The notes below the pieces were generated by a model that saw only the letters and a list, made by a program, of their open reading frames with translations, was not told where the DNA came from and ran no database searches. The position numbers were made by a program, and so were the translations under genes. 64,000 nucleotides of DNA from NCBI GenBank assembly GCA_903838565.1, contig CAILZB010000051.1, positions 110,934-174,933 of the forward strand, read 5' to 3'. The stretch comes from an uncultured beta proteobacterium (GTDB lineage: Bacteria; Pseudomonadota; Gammaproteobacteria; Burkholderiales; Burkholderiaceae_C). Positions 43,554-52,730 of the stretch are shown here, one piece after another (within the stretch, counting starts at the first letter, position 1; the number at the start of each line of letters is the position of its first letter).

Positions 43554-44750
43554 TTAAACGCGTTCGAATATACCTGCCGCGCCCTGGCCCATGCCCACGC
43601 ACATCGTCACCATGCCGTAGCGCTTGTTGTGGCGGCGCAGCGCGTGGATCACCGTGGCCGCGCGAATGGCACCGGTGGCACCCAGCGGATGGCCCAGCGC
43701 AATCGCGCCGCCCATCGGGTTCACCTTGGCCGGATCCAGCCCCAACGTGCGAATGACGGCCAGCGACTGCGCGGCAAAGGCCTCGTTCAGTTCGAACCAG
43801 TCGATGTCGTCCTGCTTCAGGCCGGCATAGCGCAGCGCCGCGGGTATCGCTTCGATCGGGCCGATGCCCATGATGTGCGGCGGCACGCCCTTGGCGGCGA
43901 AGCTCACGAATCGCGCCAGCGGCGTCAGACCAAACTGCTTCACGGCCTTTTCGCTGGCCAGGATCAGCGCGCCTGCGCCGTCCGAGGTCTGCGAACTGTT
44001 GCCCGCCGTGACCGAGCCGCGCGCGGCAAAAGGCGTCTTCAGTTTGGCCAGGCCTTCGAGCGTGGTGTCGGGGCGCGCGCCTTCGTCCAGGCTCACGGTG
44101 CGCGTCGTCGTCACCACCTCGCCAGTCTGCAGGTTGGGCGCGCGGTCGCTCACCACGATGGGCGTGATCTCGGCCGTGAACTCGCCCGCCTTCATGGCAG
44201 CGATGGCCCTCATGTGCGACTGGTAGGCAAACTCGTCCTGGTCGGCGCGGCTCACCTTCCACTGTGCCGCCACCTTCTCGGCCGTGAGGCCCATGCCATA
44301 GGCGATGCCGATGTTTTCGTCGTTCGTGAAGATCGATGGCGAGAGCGACGGCGCATTGCCCATCATGGGAACGCTGCTCATGCTCTCGGTGCCTGCAGCC
44401 ACCATCACGTCGGCCTCGCCCACGCGGATGCGGTCGGCGGCCATCTGGATCGCGCTCACGCCCGATGCACAGAAGCGGTTCACCGAGATCCCGCCCACAC
44501 TCGTGGGCAGGCCCGCCAGCACGGCCGCGACGCGCGCCACGTTCATGCCCTGCGGCCCTTCGGGGATGGCGCAGCCGCAGATCAGGTCTTCGATCGCCGA
44601 AGGGTCCAGCGTGGGCACCTGCGCCAGCGCCGAGCGCAGCGCCATCACCAGCAGATCGTCCGGCCGCATGTTGCGGAAATAGCCGCGATGCGATCTGCCG
44701 ATGGGCGTGCGCGTGGCGGCAACGATGTAGGCTTCTTGTACGTGTTTCAT
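43554..44750 (-). CDS. Acetyl-CoA C-acyltransferase (3-ketoacyl-CoA thiolase)
   Basis: A 398-residue thiolase. The nucleophilic Cys is in NRFCASGVSAIQ, the His in GGAIALGHPLGATGA, and the second Cys in CVGMGQGAAGIFERV, which are the three signature regions. It cleaves 3-ketoacyl-CoA to acetyl-CoA and a shortened acyl-CoA. The ATG at 44750 has a ribosome binding site (AAGGAT); a GTG at 44771 is less likely. It is 213 bases downstream of the FadB-like gene, a gap holding repeats described separately. Confidence 0.93.
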   Translation of the reverse strand: MKHVQEAYIVAATRTPIGRSHRGYFRNMRPDDLLVMALRSALAQVPTLDPSAIEDLICGCAIPEGPQGMNVARVAAVLAGLPTSVGGISVNRFCASGVSAIQMAADRIRVGEADVMVAAGTESMSSVPMMGNAPSLSPSIFTNDENIGIAYGMGLTAEKVAAQWKVSRADQDEFAYQSHMRAIAAMKAGEFTAEITPIVVSDRAPNLQTGEVVTTTRTVSLDEGARPDTTLEGLAKLKTPFAARGSVTAGNSSQTSDGAGALILASEKAVKQFGLTPLARFVSFAAKGVPPHIMGIGPIEAIPAALRYAGLKQDDIDWFELNEAFAAQSLAVIRTLGLDPAKVNPMGGAIALGHPLGATGAIRAATVIHALRRHNKRYGMVTMCVGMGQGAAGIFERV

Positions 44751-44796
44751 TTCGATCCTTTCAGAGATCACTCAAAAAATATTGCAGGATTCGTGG

Positions 44797-44840
44797 CTGA
44801 GCAGTTCGTGTCTGAGCAGTTCGTGATTGAGCAAGCGTAG
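44797..44840. repeat. Short tandem repeat, 15-base period
   Basis: CTGAGCAGTTCGTG occurs at 44797-44810 and 44812-44825 with a 15-base period, and a degenerate third copy (TTGAGCAAGCGTAG) follows at 44827-44840. It is in the non-coding gap between the FadB-like and thiolase genes. No function is evident. Confidence 0.6.
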
Positions 44841-44867
44841 CGAGGAGGCGTCAGGCTAGGCGCGGGC

Positions 44868-44917
44868 GCCTGAAAACAACCGGAACGTACACCCGTACGT
44901 GAGGATTGTTTTTGGGC
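44868..44917. repeat. 50-base nested inverted repeat in FadB-thiolase gap
   Basis: Outer arms GCCTGAAAACAA and TTGTTTTTGGGC pair with two mismatches, and at the centre ACGTAC-ACCC-GTACGT (44885-44900) is a perfect inverted repeat. The whole could form a hairpin in the transcript of the beta-oxidation operon, or act as a protein-binding site. Together with the adjacent tandem repeat it accounts for most of the 213-base gap. Confidence 0.6.
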
Positions 44918-44963
44918 TGCAACGACGCATGGCGGCTCCGCAGTAGCATGATCAATGACGAAC

Positions 44964-47363
44964 TCAGTTACGAACCGGCTTGCCGGTCGACATCATTCCC
45001 ATGATTCGCTCTTGAGTTTTCGGATGCACCAGCAGTTCGCAGAAGGCCTTGCGCTCCAGGGTCATCAGGTACTCCTCGGTGACCATCGAGCCCGCATCGA
45101 CATCGCCGCCGCAGACCACGTTGGCGATGAGGCTGGCGATATGGAAGTCGTGCGGGCTGATGAAGCCGCCGTCGCGCATGTTCACCAGCGAGCCCTTGAT
45201 CGTGGCCACACCGTTGCGTCCGGCCACGGCGAAGGGCCGGCGTTGCGGCGGGGTGTAGCCCGCAGCGCTCATGGCCTTCGCCTGGCTCAAGGCGATGAAC
45301 AGCAGCTCGTCCTTGTGCGGCACGATGATGTCGGACGGCAAAAGGTAGCCGAGCTGACGCGACTCGATGGCGCTGGTGCCCACCTTGGCCATGGCCGCGG
45401 CGGTGAAGCCTTCAGTCAGGAACGGCAGCAGGTCCTTGCCGGTGGATGTGGCGGCATTCTCCGCCGCACGGCGCGCGATGTAGGTGAGTCCACCGGCGCC
45501 GGGCACCAGGCCCACACCGACTTCGACCAAACCGATGTAGCTCTCCATCGCGGCCACGCGCCTGGACGAATACACGGCCAGCTCGCAGCCACCGCCCAGC
45601 GCCAGACCGCGCACGGCGGAGACCACGGGCACGCTGGCGTAGCGGACTTTCAGCATGACGCGCTGCATCTCGGCCTCGACTTCGTCGATCGCGCTCACGC
45701 CCGACATCATGAATGCCGGCAGCATGACCTGCAGGTCCGCGCCGGCAGAGAACATCGGGTCGTTGGACCAGATCACCAGACCCTGGTAGTCCTTCTCCGC
45801 GAGATCGACCGCCTGCGACAGGCCTTCGACCACGTCCGGGCCGATGGTGTGCATCTTGGTCTTGATGCTGGCGATCAGCACCTCGTCGTCCAGCGTCCAC
45901 AGGCGGATCGCGTCGTCCTCGAGCACGGTCTTGCCCGCGGTCTTGAACGAGGGCGCGTTGGCGCCCTGAACGCTCTCGGGAAAGTGCTGGCGCTGGTACA
46001 CGGGAAGGCTGCGCACCGGGATGAACTGGCCCGCGGAGGCGCTCCACGACCCTTTAGGCGTATGCACGCCACCGGCGTCGGCCACCGGGCCCTTGAACAC
46101 CCATTCGGGCAAGGGCGCCTTGCACAGCGCATGGCCCGCATCGATGTCTTCCTGGATCATCTGCGCCACCTGCAGCCAACCGGCTTCCTGCCAGAGCTCG
46201 AACGGGCCTTGGCTTGCGCCGAAGCCCCAGCGCATGCAGTAGTCGATGTCGCGTGCGCTCTCGGCCACGGTGTGCAGATGCACGGCGCAGTAGTGGAACT
46301 GGTCGCGCAGGATGGCCCACAGGAAGCGCGCCTCCGCCCCTTCGGCGTTGCGCAGCAATTGCAGACGCTGGCCCGCAGGTTTCTTCAGCATGCGTCCCAC
46401 CACGTCGTCGGACTTCGCGCCGCTGGGCACGTATTCCTCGGATTCGAGGTCGAAGCGCTGGATGTCGCGCCCGACCTTCTTGAAGAAGCCGGCCTTGGTC
46501 TTTTGCCCGAAGCTTCCCAACTCCAGCAGCTTGGCCAGCACCTTGGGCGTGGCAAAGCTGCCGTAGAACGGATCGGTCTCGATGCTGAGGTTGTCCTGCA
46601 GCGTCTTGATGACGTGCGCCATCGTGTCCAGACCCACCACGTCGGCGGTACGGAAGGTGCCCGAGCTGGCGCGCCCCAGCTTCTTGCCGGTCAGGTCGTC
46701 CACCACGTCGAAGCTCAGGCCGAATTTCTCCGCCTCGTTCATGATCGCCAGCATGCCGGCGATGCCGACGCGGTTCGCGATGAAGTTGGGCGTGTCCAGC
46801 GCCCGCACCACGCTCTTGCCCAGGCGGGTCGTGGCAAAGCTCTCGAGATCGTCCAGGATGTGCGGCAGCGTCGTGGGCGTGTTGATCAGCTCCACCAGCG
46901 CCATGTAGCGCGGCGGGTTGAAGAAGTGGATGCCGCAAAAGCGTGGCTTGATGGAATCCGGCAGCGCCTGGCTCAGCTTCGTGATCGACAGGCCCGAGGT
47001 GTTGCTGGCGACTATTGCCGAGTCGGAAATGAAGGGGGCGATCTTGTGATACAGGTCTGTCTTCCAGTCCATGCGCTCGGCGATGGCCTCGATGATGAGG
47101 TCGCACTCGCCCAGGACGTCCATATGCTCCTCATAATTGGCGAGCTGGATCAGCGCCGCGTCACCGGGCACGCCCAGCGGCGCGGGCTTGAGCTTCTTCA
47201 AGCCCTCCACCGCCTTGATGCCGATGCCGTTCTTCGGCCCCTCTTTCGCGGGCAGATCGAACAGCACCACCGGCACACCGACATTGACCAGGTGCGCCGC
47301 GATCTGCGCGCCCATCACACCGGCGCCGAGCACGGCGACTTTTTTCACTAGAAACTTTGACAT
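44964..47363 (-). CDS. 3-Hydroxyacyl-CoA dehydrogenase / enoyl-CoA hydratase fusion
   Basis: A 799-residue bifunctional beta-oxidation enzyme. The N-terminal NAD domain starts VAVLGAGVMGAQIAAHLVN, with the dehydrogenase region around CGIHFFNPPRYMALVELI. The C-terminal third is a crotonase domain with MFSAGADLQ and RGLALGGGCELAVY. The domain order (dehydrogenase first, hydratase last) is the reverse of E. coli FadB but common in this group. It converts enoyl-CoA to 3-ketoacyl-CoA, the substrate of the thiolase downstream. Confidence 0.93.
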   Translation of the reverse strand: MSKFLVKKVAVLGAGVMGAQIAAHLVNVGVPVVLFDLPAKEGPKNGIGIKAVEGLKKLKPAPLGVPGDAALIQLANYEEHMDVLGECDLIIEAIAERMDWKTDLYHKIAPFISDSAIVASNTSGLSITKLSQALPDSIKPRFCGIHFFNPPRYMALVELINTPTTLPHILDDLESFATTRLGKSVVRALDTPNFIANRVGIAGMLAIMNEAEKFGLSFDVVDDLTGKKLGRASSGTFRTADVVGLDTMAHVIKTLQDNLSIETDPFYGSFATPKVLAKLLELGSFGQKTKAGFFKKVGRDIQRFDLESEEYVPSGAKSDDVVGRMLKKPAGQRLQLLRNAEGAEARFLWAILRDQFHYCAVHLHTVAESARDIDYCMRWGFGASQGPFELWQEAGWLQVAQMIQEDIDAGHALCKAPLPEWVFKGPVADAGGVHTPKGSWSASAGQFIPVRSLPVYQRQHFPESVQGANAPSFKTAGKTVLEDDAIRLWTLDDEVLIASIKTKMHTIGPDVVEGLSQAVDLAEKDYQGLVIWSNDPMFSAGADLQVMLPAFMMSGVSAIDEVEAEMQRVMLKVRYASVPVVSAVRGLALGGGCELAVYSSRRVAAMESYIGLVEVGVGLVPGAGGLTYIARRAAENAATSTGKDLLPFLTEGFTAAAMAKVGTSAIESRQLGYLLPSDIIVPHKDELLFIALSQAKAMSAAGYTPPQRRPFAVAGRNGVATIKGSLVNMRDGGFISPHDFHIASLIANVVCGGDVDAGSMVTEEYLMTLERKAFCELLVHPKTQERIMGMMSTGKPVRN

Positions 47364-47411
47364 GAACCTAACCTCCGTTGGAGCCGACCGGGTGCCGACT
47401 CGTCTGACTCT

Positions 47412-47864
47412 TTACTGCACGCGCACCCAGGTCTGGTTGCGGAAGAAGAAGGCGATGTAGCCGCGCACTTCCAGCTTCTTTCCACCCTCCATCGGTGTCA
47501 GGCGCAGCGTGTATTCCTTGCCCTCTTCCGGGTCGAGGATCTTGCCGCCTTCCCACACGTCCTTGCCGTCGACCTTCTTTGCGCCACGGATGAGTTCCAG
47601 GCCGCTGATCGGCTTGTCCTTGCGCTCATCCGTGCACTTGTCGCATTTGTCGTCGGGTTTGCTGCCCTTTTTCAGGCTGCGCTCGAGCTTGCCGCTGAGC
47701 ACGCCGCCGACGTCGGCGATGCGGATCTCGCCCTTGGCCTCGCCGGTCTTGTCGTCGATGCTGTGCCACAGGCCCACCGGCGTCATCTGCGCCTGGGCGC
47801 AGCCCATGGCAAGCACTGCGGCAGTCGCCAAAGCGGCGCGAATCGTGTTGTGAAGGGTTTTCAT
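47412..47864 (-). CDS. DUF2147 secreted protein
   Basis: A 150-residue protein with a signal peptide (AALATAAVLAMGCAQAQ). The mature part (PVGLWHSIDDKTGEAKGEIRI, then ISGLELIRG and WEGGKILDPEEGKEYTLRL) is the DUF2147 lipocalin-like domain. A pair of Cys (CDKC) sits in the middle. It is usually found near acyl-CoA dehydrogenase genes in Burkholderiales, but its role is unknown. It lies between the acyl-CoA dehydrogenase and FadB-like genes on the same strand. Confidence 0.87.
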   Translation of the reverse strand: MKTLHNTIRAALATAAVLAMGCAQAQMTPVGLWHSIDDKTGEAKGEIRIADVGGVLSGKLERSLKKGSKPDDKCDKCTDERKDKPISGLELIRGAKKVDGKDVWEGGKILDPEEGKEYTLRLTPMEGGKKLEVRGYIAFFFRNQTWVRVQ

Positions 47865-47896
47865 TTTTGTCTCCTGCTTGGGTTTGAAATGGGGTC

Positions 47897-49693
47897 TCAG
47901 GCCAAGGCCGCGTCCGTGTCCATCAGGACCTTGGAGCCGCTGCGCGCCGAGCGCATCAGCGTCACGGTTTCCGGGAACAGCTTGGCGAAATAAAAGCGCG
48001 CCGTCTGCAGCTTGGCCACATAGAACGGATCGGGGTTGCCGGCGGCGATCTGGCGCAACGCCACTTGTGCCATGCGGGCAAAGAGGTAGCCGTACACCAG
48101 ATGGCCGGCGACGCGCAGGTAGTCCACAGCGGCCGCGCCCACTTCGTCCGGATTCTGGAAGCCCTTGAAGCCCAGTTCGGTGGTGAACTTGGTCATCTGC
48201 TCGCCCAGGATCGCGATCGGGTTGATGAACTCGGCCATCTTCTCGTTCACGCCTTCTTCTTCCACCAAAGCGCCAATGAGTTTGCCGAATTTTTTCAGCG
48301 TCGCGCCGTTGTTGCCCAGCACCTTGCGGCCCAGCAGGTCCAGGCTCTGGATGGTGTTGGTGCCTTCGTAGATCATGTTGATGCGGGCGTCGCGCACGAA
48401 CTGCTCCATGCCCCATTCCTTGATGTAGCCGTGGCCGCCAAACACCTGCTGGCACATCGTGGTGGCGGCAAAGCCGTTGTCGGTGATGAAGGCCTTGGCG
48501 ATGGGCGTGAGCAGCGACAGCATCTCGCCCGAGTCCTTGCGCTGCTTCTCGTCCGGATGGTGGTGCTCCTGGTCCAGCAACAGCGCGCAGAACACCAGCA
48601 GGGCGCGCCCGCCTTCGGCATAGGCCTTGGCCGTGAGCAGCATGCGGCGCACGTCCGGGTGCACGATGATGGGGTCGGCCGCCAAGTCCTTGGCCTTGGT
48701 GCCGGTGAGCGAGCGCATCTGAATGCGGTCCTTGGCGTAGGCCAGTGCGTTCTGGTACGCCACTTCGGTCAGACCCAGCGACTGGTTGCCCACGCCCAGG
48801 CGCGCCGCGTTCATCATCACGAACATGCCGTTCATGCCCTTGTTGGGCTGGCCCACCAACGTGCCGTAGGCGCCGTCGAGCACGATCTGCGCCGTGGCGT
48901 TGCCGTTGATGCCCATCTTGTGTTCCAGGCCGCCGCAGTAGACGCCGTTGCGCTCACCCAGCGAGCCGTCGGCATTCACGCGGAATTTGGGCACGATGAA
49001 CAGACTCACACCCTTGATGCCGGGGGGCGCGTCGGGCAGGCGGGCCAGCACCAGGTGCACGATGTTGGCCGTCATGTCGTGCTCGCCGGCGCTGATGAAG
49101 ATCTTGTTGCCGGTGATGCGGTAGCTGCCATCGGGCTGGGGCTCGGCCTTGGAGCGCATCAGGCCCAGATCGGTACCGCAATGCGGCTCGGTCAGGCACA
49201 TGGTGCCGGTCCACTCGCCGCTGGTCATCTTGTGCAGATAGGTCTTCTTCTGCTCGTCCGTGCCATGCGTGGCCAGCGCTGCGTAGGCGCCGTGTGTCAG
49301 GCCCGGGTACATGGTCCAGGCCTGGTTGGCGCTGTTGAGCATTTCGTAGAAGCACTGGTTCACCACCAGCGGCAGGCCCTGGCCGCCGTATTCGGGCTCG
49401 CAGCTCAGCGCCGGCCAGCCGCCCTGCACGTATTGCGCATAAGCCTCCTTGAAGCCCTTGGGCGTCGTGACCGCATGCGTCGCCTGGTCGAGCTTGCAGC
49501 CCTCGGTGTCGCCGCTGATGTTGATCGGGAAGATCACTTCGGCGGCGAACTTGCCGCCTTCTTCCAGCACCGCGTTGATGGTGTCGGCGTCGGTGTCGCT
49601 GAACCGAGGCATGGCCTGGTAGGCGGCGCTGACCTGGAACACTTCGTGCAGCACAAACTGTTGGTCGCGCAGGGGTGGGGTATAGCTGGGCAT
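47897..49693 (-). CDS. Acyl-CoA dehydrogenase with C-terminal extension
   Basis: A 598-residue FAD enzyme. The flavin and substrate regions are CLTEPHCGTDLG and GNKIFISAGEHD, and the catalytic Glu is in MIYEGTNTIQSLDLLGRK. The extra C-terminal domain distinguishes it from short-chain dehydrogenases of about 380 residues. It performs the first oxidation of long-chain acyl-CoA. It begins 19 bases after the TetR gene, so they are probably co-transcribed. Confidence 0.93.
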   Translation of the reverse strand: MPSYTPPLRDQQFVLHEVFQVSAAYQAMPRFSDTDADTINAVLEEGGKFAAEVIFPINISGDTEGCKLDQATHAVTTPKGFKEAYAQYVQGGWPALSCEPEYGGQGLPLVVNQCFYEMLNSANQAWTMYPGLTHGAYAALATHGTDEQKKTYLHKMTSGEWTGTMCLTEPHCGTDLGLMRSKAEPQPDGSYRITGNKIFISAGEHDMTANIVHLVLARLPDAPPGIKGVSLFIVPKFRVNADGSLGERNGVYCGGLEHKMGINGNATAQIVLDGAYGTLVGQPNKGMNGMFVMMNAARLGVGNQSLGLTEVAYQNALAYAKDRIQMRSLTGTKAKDLAADPIIVHPDVRRMLLTAKAYAEGGRALLVFCALLLDQEHHHPDEKQRKDSGEMLSLLTPIAKAFITDNGFAATTMCQQVFGGHGYIKEWGMEQFVRDARINMIYEGTNTIQSLDLLGRKVLGNNGATLKKFGKLIGALVEEEGVNEKMAEFINPIAILGEQMTKFTTELGFKGFQNPDEVGAAAVDYLRVAGHLVYGYLFARMAQVALRQIAAGNPDPFYVAKLQTARFYFAKLFPETVTLMRSARSGSKVLMDTDAALA

Positions 49694-49712
49694 GTTGAAG
49701 ACTCCTTGAAAC

Positions 49713-50432
49713 TCAACGGGGGGAAACGGAAACTTTGCGTCGGGATGGACGCTTCACATCGGTGGCTGGCAGCGCTCTTCCGTAACGTGCAATGATGTTA
49801 TCAAAACCAGTTTTTGCGCGCGCAATGGCGCCGGGGTTTTTCAGGAAGCGGGCCTCGTAATGCAGCGCCAGGATCAGGCCGTGAATCTCGAACGCCACCT
49901 GGCGCTCGTCCGCGTCGGCGCGCAGATGGCCATCTTCCTTGGCCTGGACCACGGCGCGGTTCATCGCAGCCAGCCAGGTCTGAACCGAGTTGGCCAGCGC
50001 ATCGCGCACCGGTCCCGGCCGGTCGTCAAACTCGACCGCGCCGCTGATGAAGATGCAGCCCGCCTGGCTGCCCTGCGCCACCAACCGCATCCAGTTGCCG
50101 AACATCGCGCTCAGGCGCGGCAGGCCGCGCGGCTCGCGTAGCGCAGGAAAGAAGACCTCCTGCTCGAAACGCGCAAAGTATTCGCCGATCACCGAAATCT
50201 GCAGTTCTTCGCGCGAGCCGAAATGGGCAAACACGCCGGACTTGCTCATGCGCGTGAGCTCGGCCAGAGCGCCTATGCTCAGGCCTTCCAGTCCGAGCTG
50301 TGTGGCCAGGTCCAGCGCCGCCTCGACGATCACGGCCTTGGTCTGCTGGCCCTTTTGCAGCGCACCCGAGCCACGCCGCACCCGTGCCGGGCTGGCAAGT
50401 GAGGGCGAAGCGGATGGCTCGGAAACCGGCAT
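49713..50432 (-). CDS. TetR-family transcriptional regulator of the beta-oxidation operon
   Basis: A 239-residue regulator. The helix-turn-helix spans about residues 30-75 (IGALAELTRMSKSGVFAHFGSREEL), and the C-terminal ligand domain resembles TetR_C members. A 12-base palindrome at 50453-50464, just upstream of the ATG, is a likely autoregulatory operator. Its position ahead of the acyl-CoA dehydrogenase gene suggests control of fatty-acid oxidation by acyl-CoA, like other TetR regulators of this pathway, which is inference. Confidence 0.87.
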   Translation of the reverse strand: MPVSEPSASPSLASPARVRRGSGALQKGQQTKAVIVEAALDLATQLGLEGLSIGALAELTRMSKSGVFAHFGSREELQISVIGEYFARFEQEVFFPALREPRGLPRLSAMFGNWMRLVAQGSQAGCIFISGAVEFDDRPGPVRDALANSVQTWLAAMNRAVVQAKEDGHLRADADERQVAFEIHGLILALHYEARFLKNPGAIARAKTGFDNIIARYGRALPATDVKRPSRRKVSVSPR

Positions 50433-50452
50433 GGAGTGGAATGAAATAAAAC

Positions 50453-50464
50453 GAACGATCGTTC
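50453..50464. promoter_or_regulatory. Candidate TetR operator, perfect palindrome GAACGATCGTTC
   Basis: A perfect 12-base palindrome in an A/T-rich context, 21 bases upstream of the regulator ATG. Many TetR-family regulators bind inverted repeats of this kind. No second copy was seen in front of the other genes of the operon. Confidence 0.5.
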
Positions 50465-50551
50465 TATTTTGCGTGACTTTCGCCCTGCCAAGTGAACAAT
50501 TTGGTTTTCTAGACCAGAAATTCTAAGAAGCCCAAGGGTAAACCCCGACCT

Positions 50552-50944
50552 TCACCGCGCAAGCTTCGCCTGGTAGTTGACACCGGGCAAGCCCTTGAAA
50601 TGGGCATCGCAGGTGACCAGTTCGGCCTGTTCACGCAAGGCACTGGCATAGATCAACGCATCCGCGCTGGCCAGTCCGTGGAGTTGCGCCAACTCGGCGG
50701 CATAGAGCGCCGTGGGCTCGTCCAACGCGATGATCCTCGCGGCACGGGTGGAGGCAATGGCCCTGTCGGCAACGTCCTCAGCCGTCCCGTCGCGCAGCGC
50801 GCGCAGACACCAGCGCCGCAGCTCGTATTGCACCAGCGTGGGCACCACGAGCGTGGACGTTTGCCGCAGCAGCGGGTAGTAGCGTTGCCCCGTGGCCGTA
50901 CCCGCCAGCGCCTCAATCCAGATGCAGGTGTCTGGCAGCTTCAT
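50552..50944 (-). CDS. vapC: PIN-domain toxin (VapC type)
   Basis: A 130-residue PIN-domain ribonuclease. The acidic residues expected for metal binding are Asp5 (LPDTCIWIE), a Glu in VQYELRRW, Asp in ASADALIYASA and Asp in LVTCDAHFKGL. It overlaps the upstream antitoxin gene by four bases (ATGA), the standard VapBC arrangement. Confidence 0.9.
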   Translation of the reverse strand: MKLPDTCIWIEALAGTATGQRYYPLLRQTSTLVVPTLVQYELRRWCLRALRDGTAEDVADRAIASTRAARIIALDEPTALYAAELAQLHGLASADALIYASALREQAELVTCDAHFKGLPGVNYQAKLAR

Positions 50945-51150
50945 TCCTGCACTTCCCGATCCCGGTAGTCGCTCGTGTCAGCCCCCTTGGCGATGCCAAA
51001 AAGATCCGCTACGGCGGGTTGGGGCACGAGTTTGATGGACGACCCGGTGTTGAGAAATACCAGCTTTTGACCCGGCTTGAGGCGTAGCGCCTCGCGTATT
51101 TCCTTGGGCACGGAAATCTGGAACTTGGCAGAAAGTGTTGCACTTGACAT
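50941..51150 (-). CDS. vapB: AbrB-type antitoxin (VapB)
   Basis: A 69-residue AbrB/SpoVT-fold DNA-binding protein. The swapped-hairpin core is AKFQISVPKEIREALRLKPGQKLVFL. The C-terminal tail (DLFGIAKGADTSDYRDREVQE) would block the toxin. Such antitoxins usually repress their own operon; a short ACAC-AGTA-GTGT inverted repeat at 51172-51183 upstream might be the site, but it is weak. Confidence 0.9.
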   Translation of the reverse strand: MSSATLSAKFQISVPKEIREALRLKPGQKLVFLNTGSSIKLVPQPAVADLFGIAKGADTSDYRDREVQE

Positions 51151-51216
51151 TTCTTACTCCTTTGCCATCGAACACAGTAGTGTAAGAGGCGCAGCGCGTT
51201 CACGCCAGCTTCCCCT

Positions 51217-52581
51217 TTAAAGCGAGCGCACGATCTCCATCGCCTGCTCCACGCGCTCGACGGCATGGATCGTCAGGCCTTCGATCGGTTTCTTGGGCGC
51301 GTTCGCCTTGGGCACGACCGCCACACTGAAGCCCAGCTTGGCGGCTTCCTTGAGCCGCTCCTGGCCGCGCGGCGCGGGCCGCACTTCGCCTGCCAGGCCC
51401 ACTTCGCCAAAGGCGATGAAGCCCTTGGGCAGGGGCTTGCCGCGCAGGCTGGAGGTGATGGCCAGCAGCACCGCCAGATCGGCCGCCGGCTCGCTGATGC
51501 GCACGCCGCCGACCGCGTTCACGAACACGTCCTGGTCCATGCAGGCCACGCCGGCGTGCCGGTGCAGCACCGCCAGCAGCATCGCCAGACGGTCGCGGTC
51601 CAGGCCCACCGACAGGCGTCTGGGCGAAGGCCCGCCGCTGTCCACCAGCGCCTGGATTTCCACCAGCAGCGGGCGCGTGCCCTCGAGCGTCACCATGACG
51701 CAGCTGCCCGGCACGGGCTCGGCATGCTGGCTCAGAAAGATCGCGCTCGGATTGCTCACGCCCTTGAGCCCCTTCTCGGTCATGGCAAAGACGCCGATCT
51801 CGTTCACCGCGCCGAAGCGGTTCTTGATGGCGCGCACCAGGCGAAAGCTCGAATGCGTGTCGCCCTCAAAGTAGAGCACCGTGTCGACCATGTGCTCGAG
51901 CACGCGCGGGCCGGCCAGCGTACCTTCCTTGGTCACGTGCCCCACCAGCACGATGCACACGCCGCTGGCCTTGGCCGCGCGCGTCAGGTGCGCGGCGCAC
52001 TCGCGCACCTGCGCCACCGAGCCCGGCGCCGACGTGAGCTGGTCCGAATACACGGTCTGGATCGAGTCGATCACCGCCACCATCGGCTGGATGGTCTCCA
52101 GCGTGTTCAGAATCTTGTCCAGCTGGATCTCGGCCAGCACCAACACCCGGCTGTTGGGCAGCCCGAGCCGGCGCGAGCGCAGCGCCACCTGCGCGCCGCT
52201 CTCCTCGCCGGTCACGTACAGCGTGGAGTGACCGCTGCGCTGCAAGGCGTCCAGCGCCTGCAGCAGCAGCGTGGATTTGCCGATGCCTGGGTCGCCGCCG
52301 ATGAGCACCACGCCACCTTCCACAATGCCGCCGCCCAGCACCCGGTCCAGCTCCTCGTGCCCGGTGGGCGTGCGCTCGATGTCGGTGGCCTCGATGTCGC
52401 CCAGCACCGCCACCTCGGCGGTCTTGGCCAGCGAAGCAAAGCGGTTCTTTGCCGGCGCGCTGCTCTGCGCCACCGACTCCACCAAGGTGTTCCAGGCCTC
52501 GCAGTGCGGGCACTTGCCCAGCCACTTGGGCGTGACGCCGCCGCATTCGTTGCAGGTATAGATCGATTTTTCTTTGGCCAT
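51217..52581 (-). CDS. radA: DNA repair protein RadA
   Basis: A 454-residue RecA-related ATPase acting in recombination intermediate processing. The N-terminal C4 zinc finger is CNECGGVTPKWLGKCPHC, Walker A is GDPGIGKSTLL, the RadA-specific KNRFG motif is present (KNRFGAVNEIGVF), and a Lon-protease-like domain closes the protein. The ATG at 52581 gives the usual length; the frame extends further left of this start only as noise. The start is close to the divergent hydrolase gene at 52731. Confidence 0.96.
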   Translation of the reverse strand: MAKEKSIYTCNECGGVTPKWLGKCPHCEAWNTLVESVAQSSAPAKNRFASLAKTAEVAVLGDIEATDIERTPTGHEELDRVLGGGIVEGGVVLIGGDPGIGKSTLLLQALDALQRSGHSTLYVTGEESGAQVALRSRRLGLPNSRVLVLAEIQLDKILNTLETIQPMVAVIDSIQTVYSDQLTSAPGSVAQVRECAAHLTRAAKASGVCIVLVGHVTKEGTLAGPRVLEHMVDTVLYFEGDTHSSFRLVRAIKNRFGAVNEIGVFAMTEKGLKGVSNPSAIFLSQHAEPVPGSCVMVTLEGTRPLLVEIQALVDSGGPSPRRLSVGLDRDRLAMLLAVLHRHAGVACMDQDVFVNAVGGVRISEPAADLAVLLAITSSLRGKPLPKGFIAFGEVGLAGEVRPAPRGQERLKEAAKLGFSVAVVPKANAPKKPIEGLTIHAVERVEQAMEIVRSL

Positions 52582-52730
52582 GGGGGGATTGTCCCCCACC
52601 CGCCGTGCGCAAGTGCGCAAGGAGGGCGCGATTGGCAAAGCTATAGTGGCAAGATGGATTTCTTTCGAATTCAAAACGTACCGTCCCGTGGGGCCGCTCT
52701 TGAATTGCAACTGCCAAGCCTGACGACTCG

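Noticed and set aside
44955..47351. A 798-residue open frame on the plus strand across the FadB-like gene
   Set aside because: Same-length shadow of the FadB-like gene with biased composition and no domain.
51172..51183. ACAC-AGTA-GTGT inverted repeat upstream of vapB as operator
   Set aside because: Only four-base arms, expected by chance in this length.
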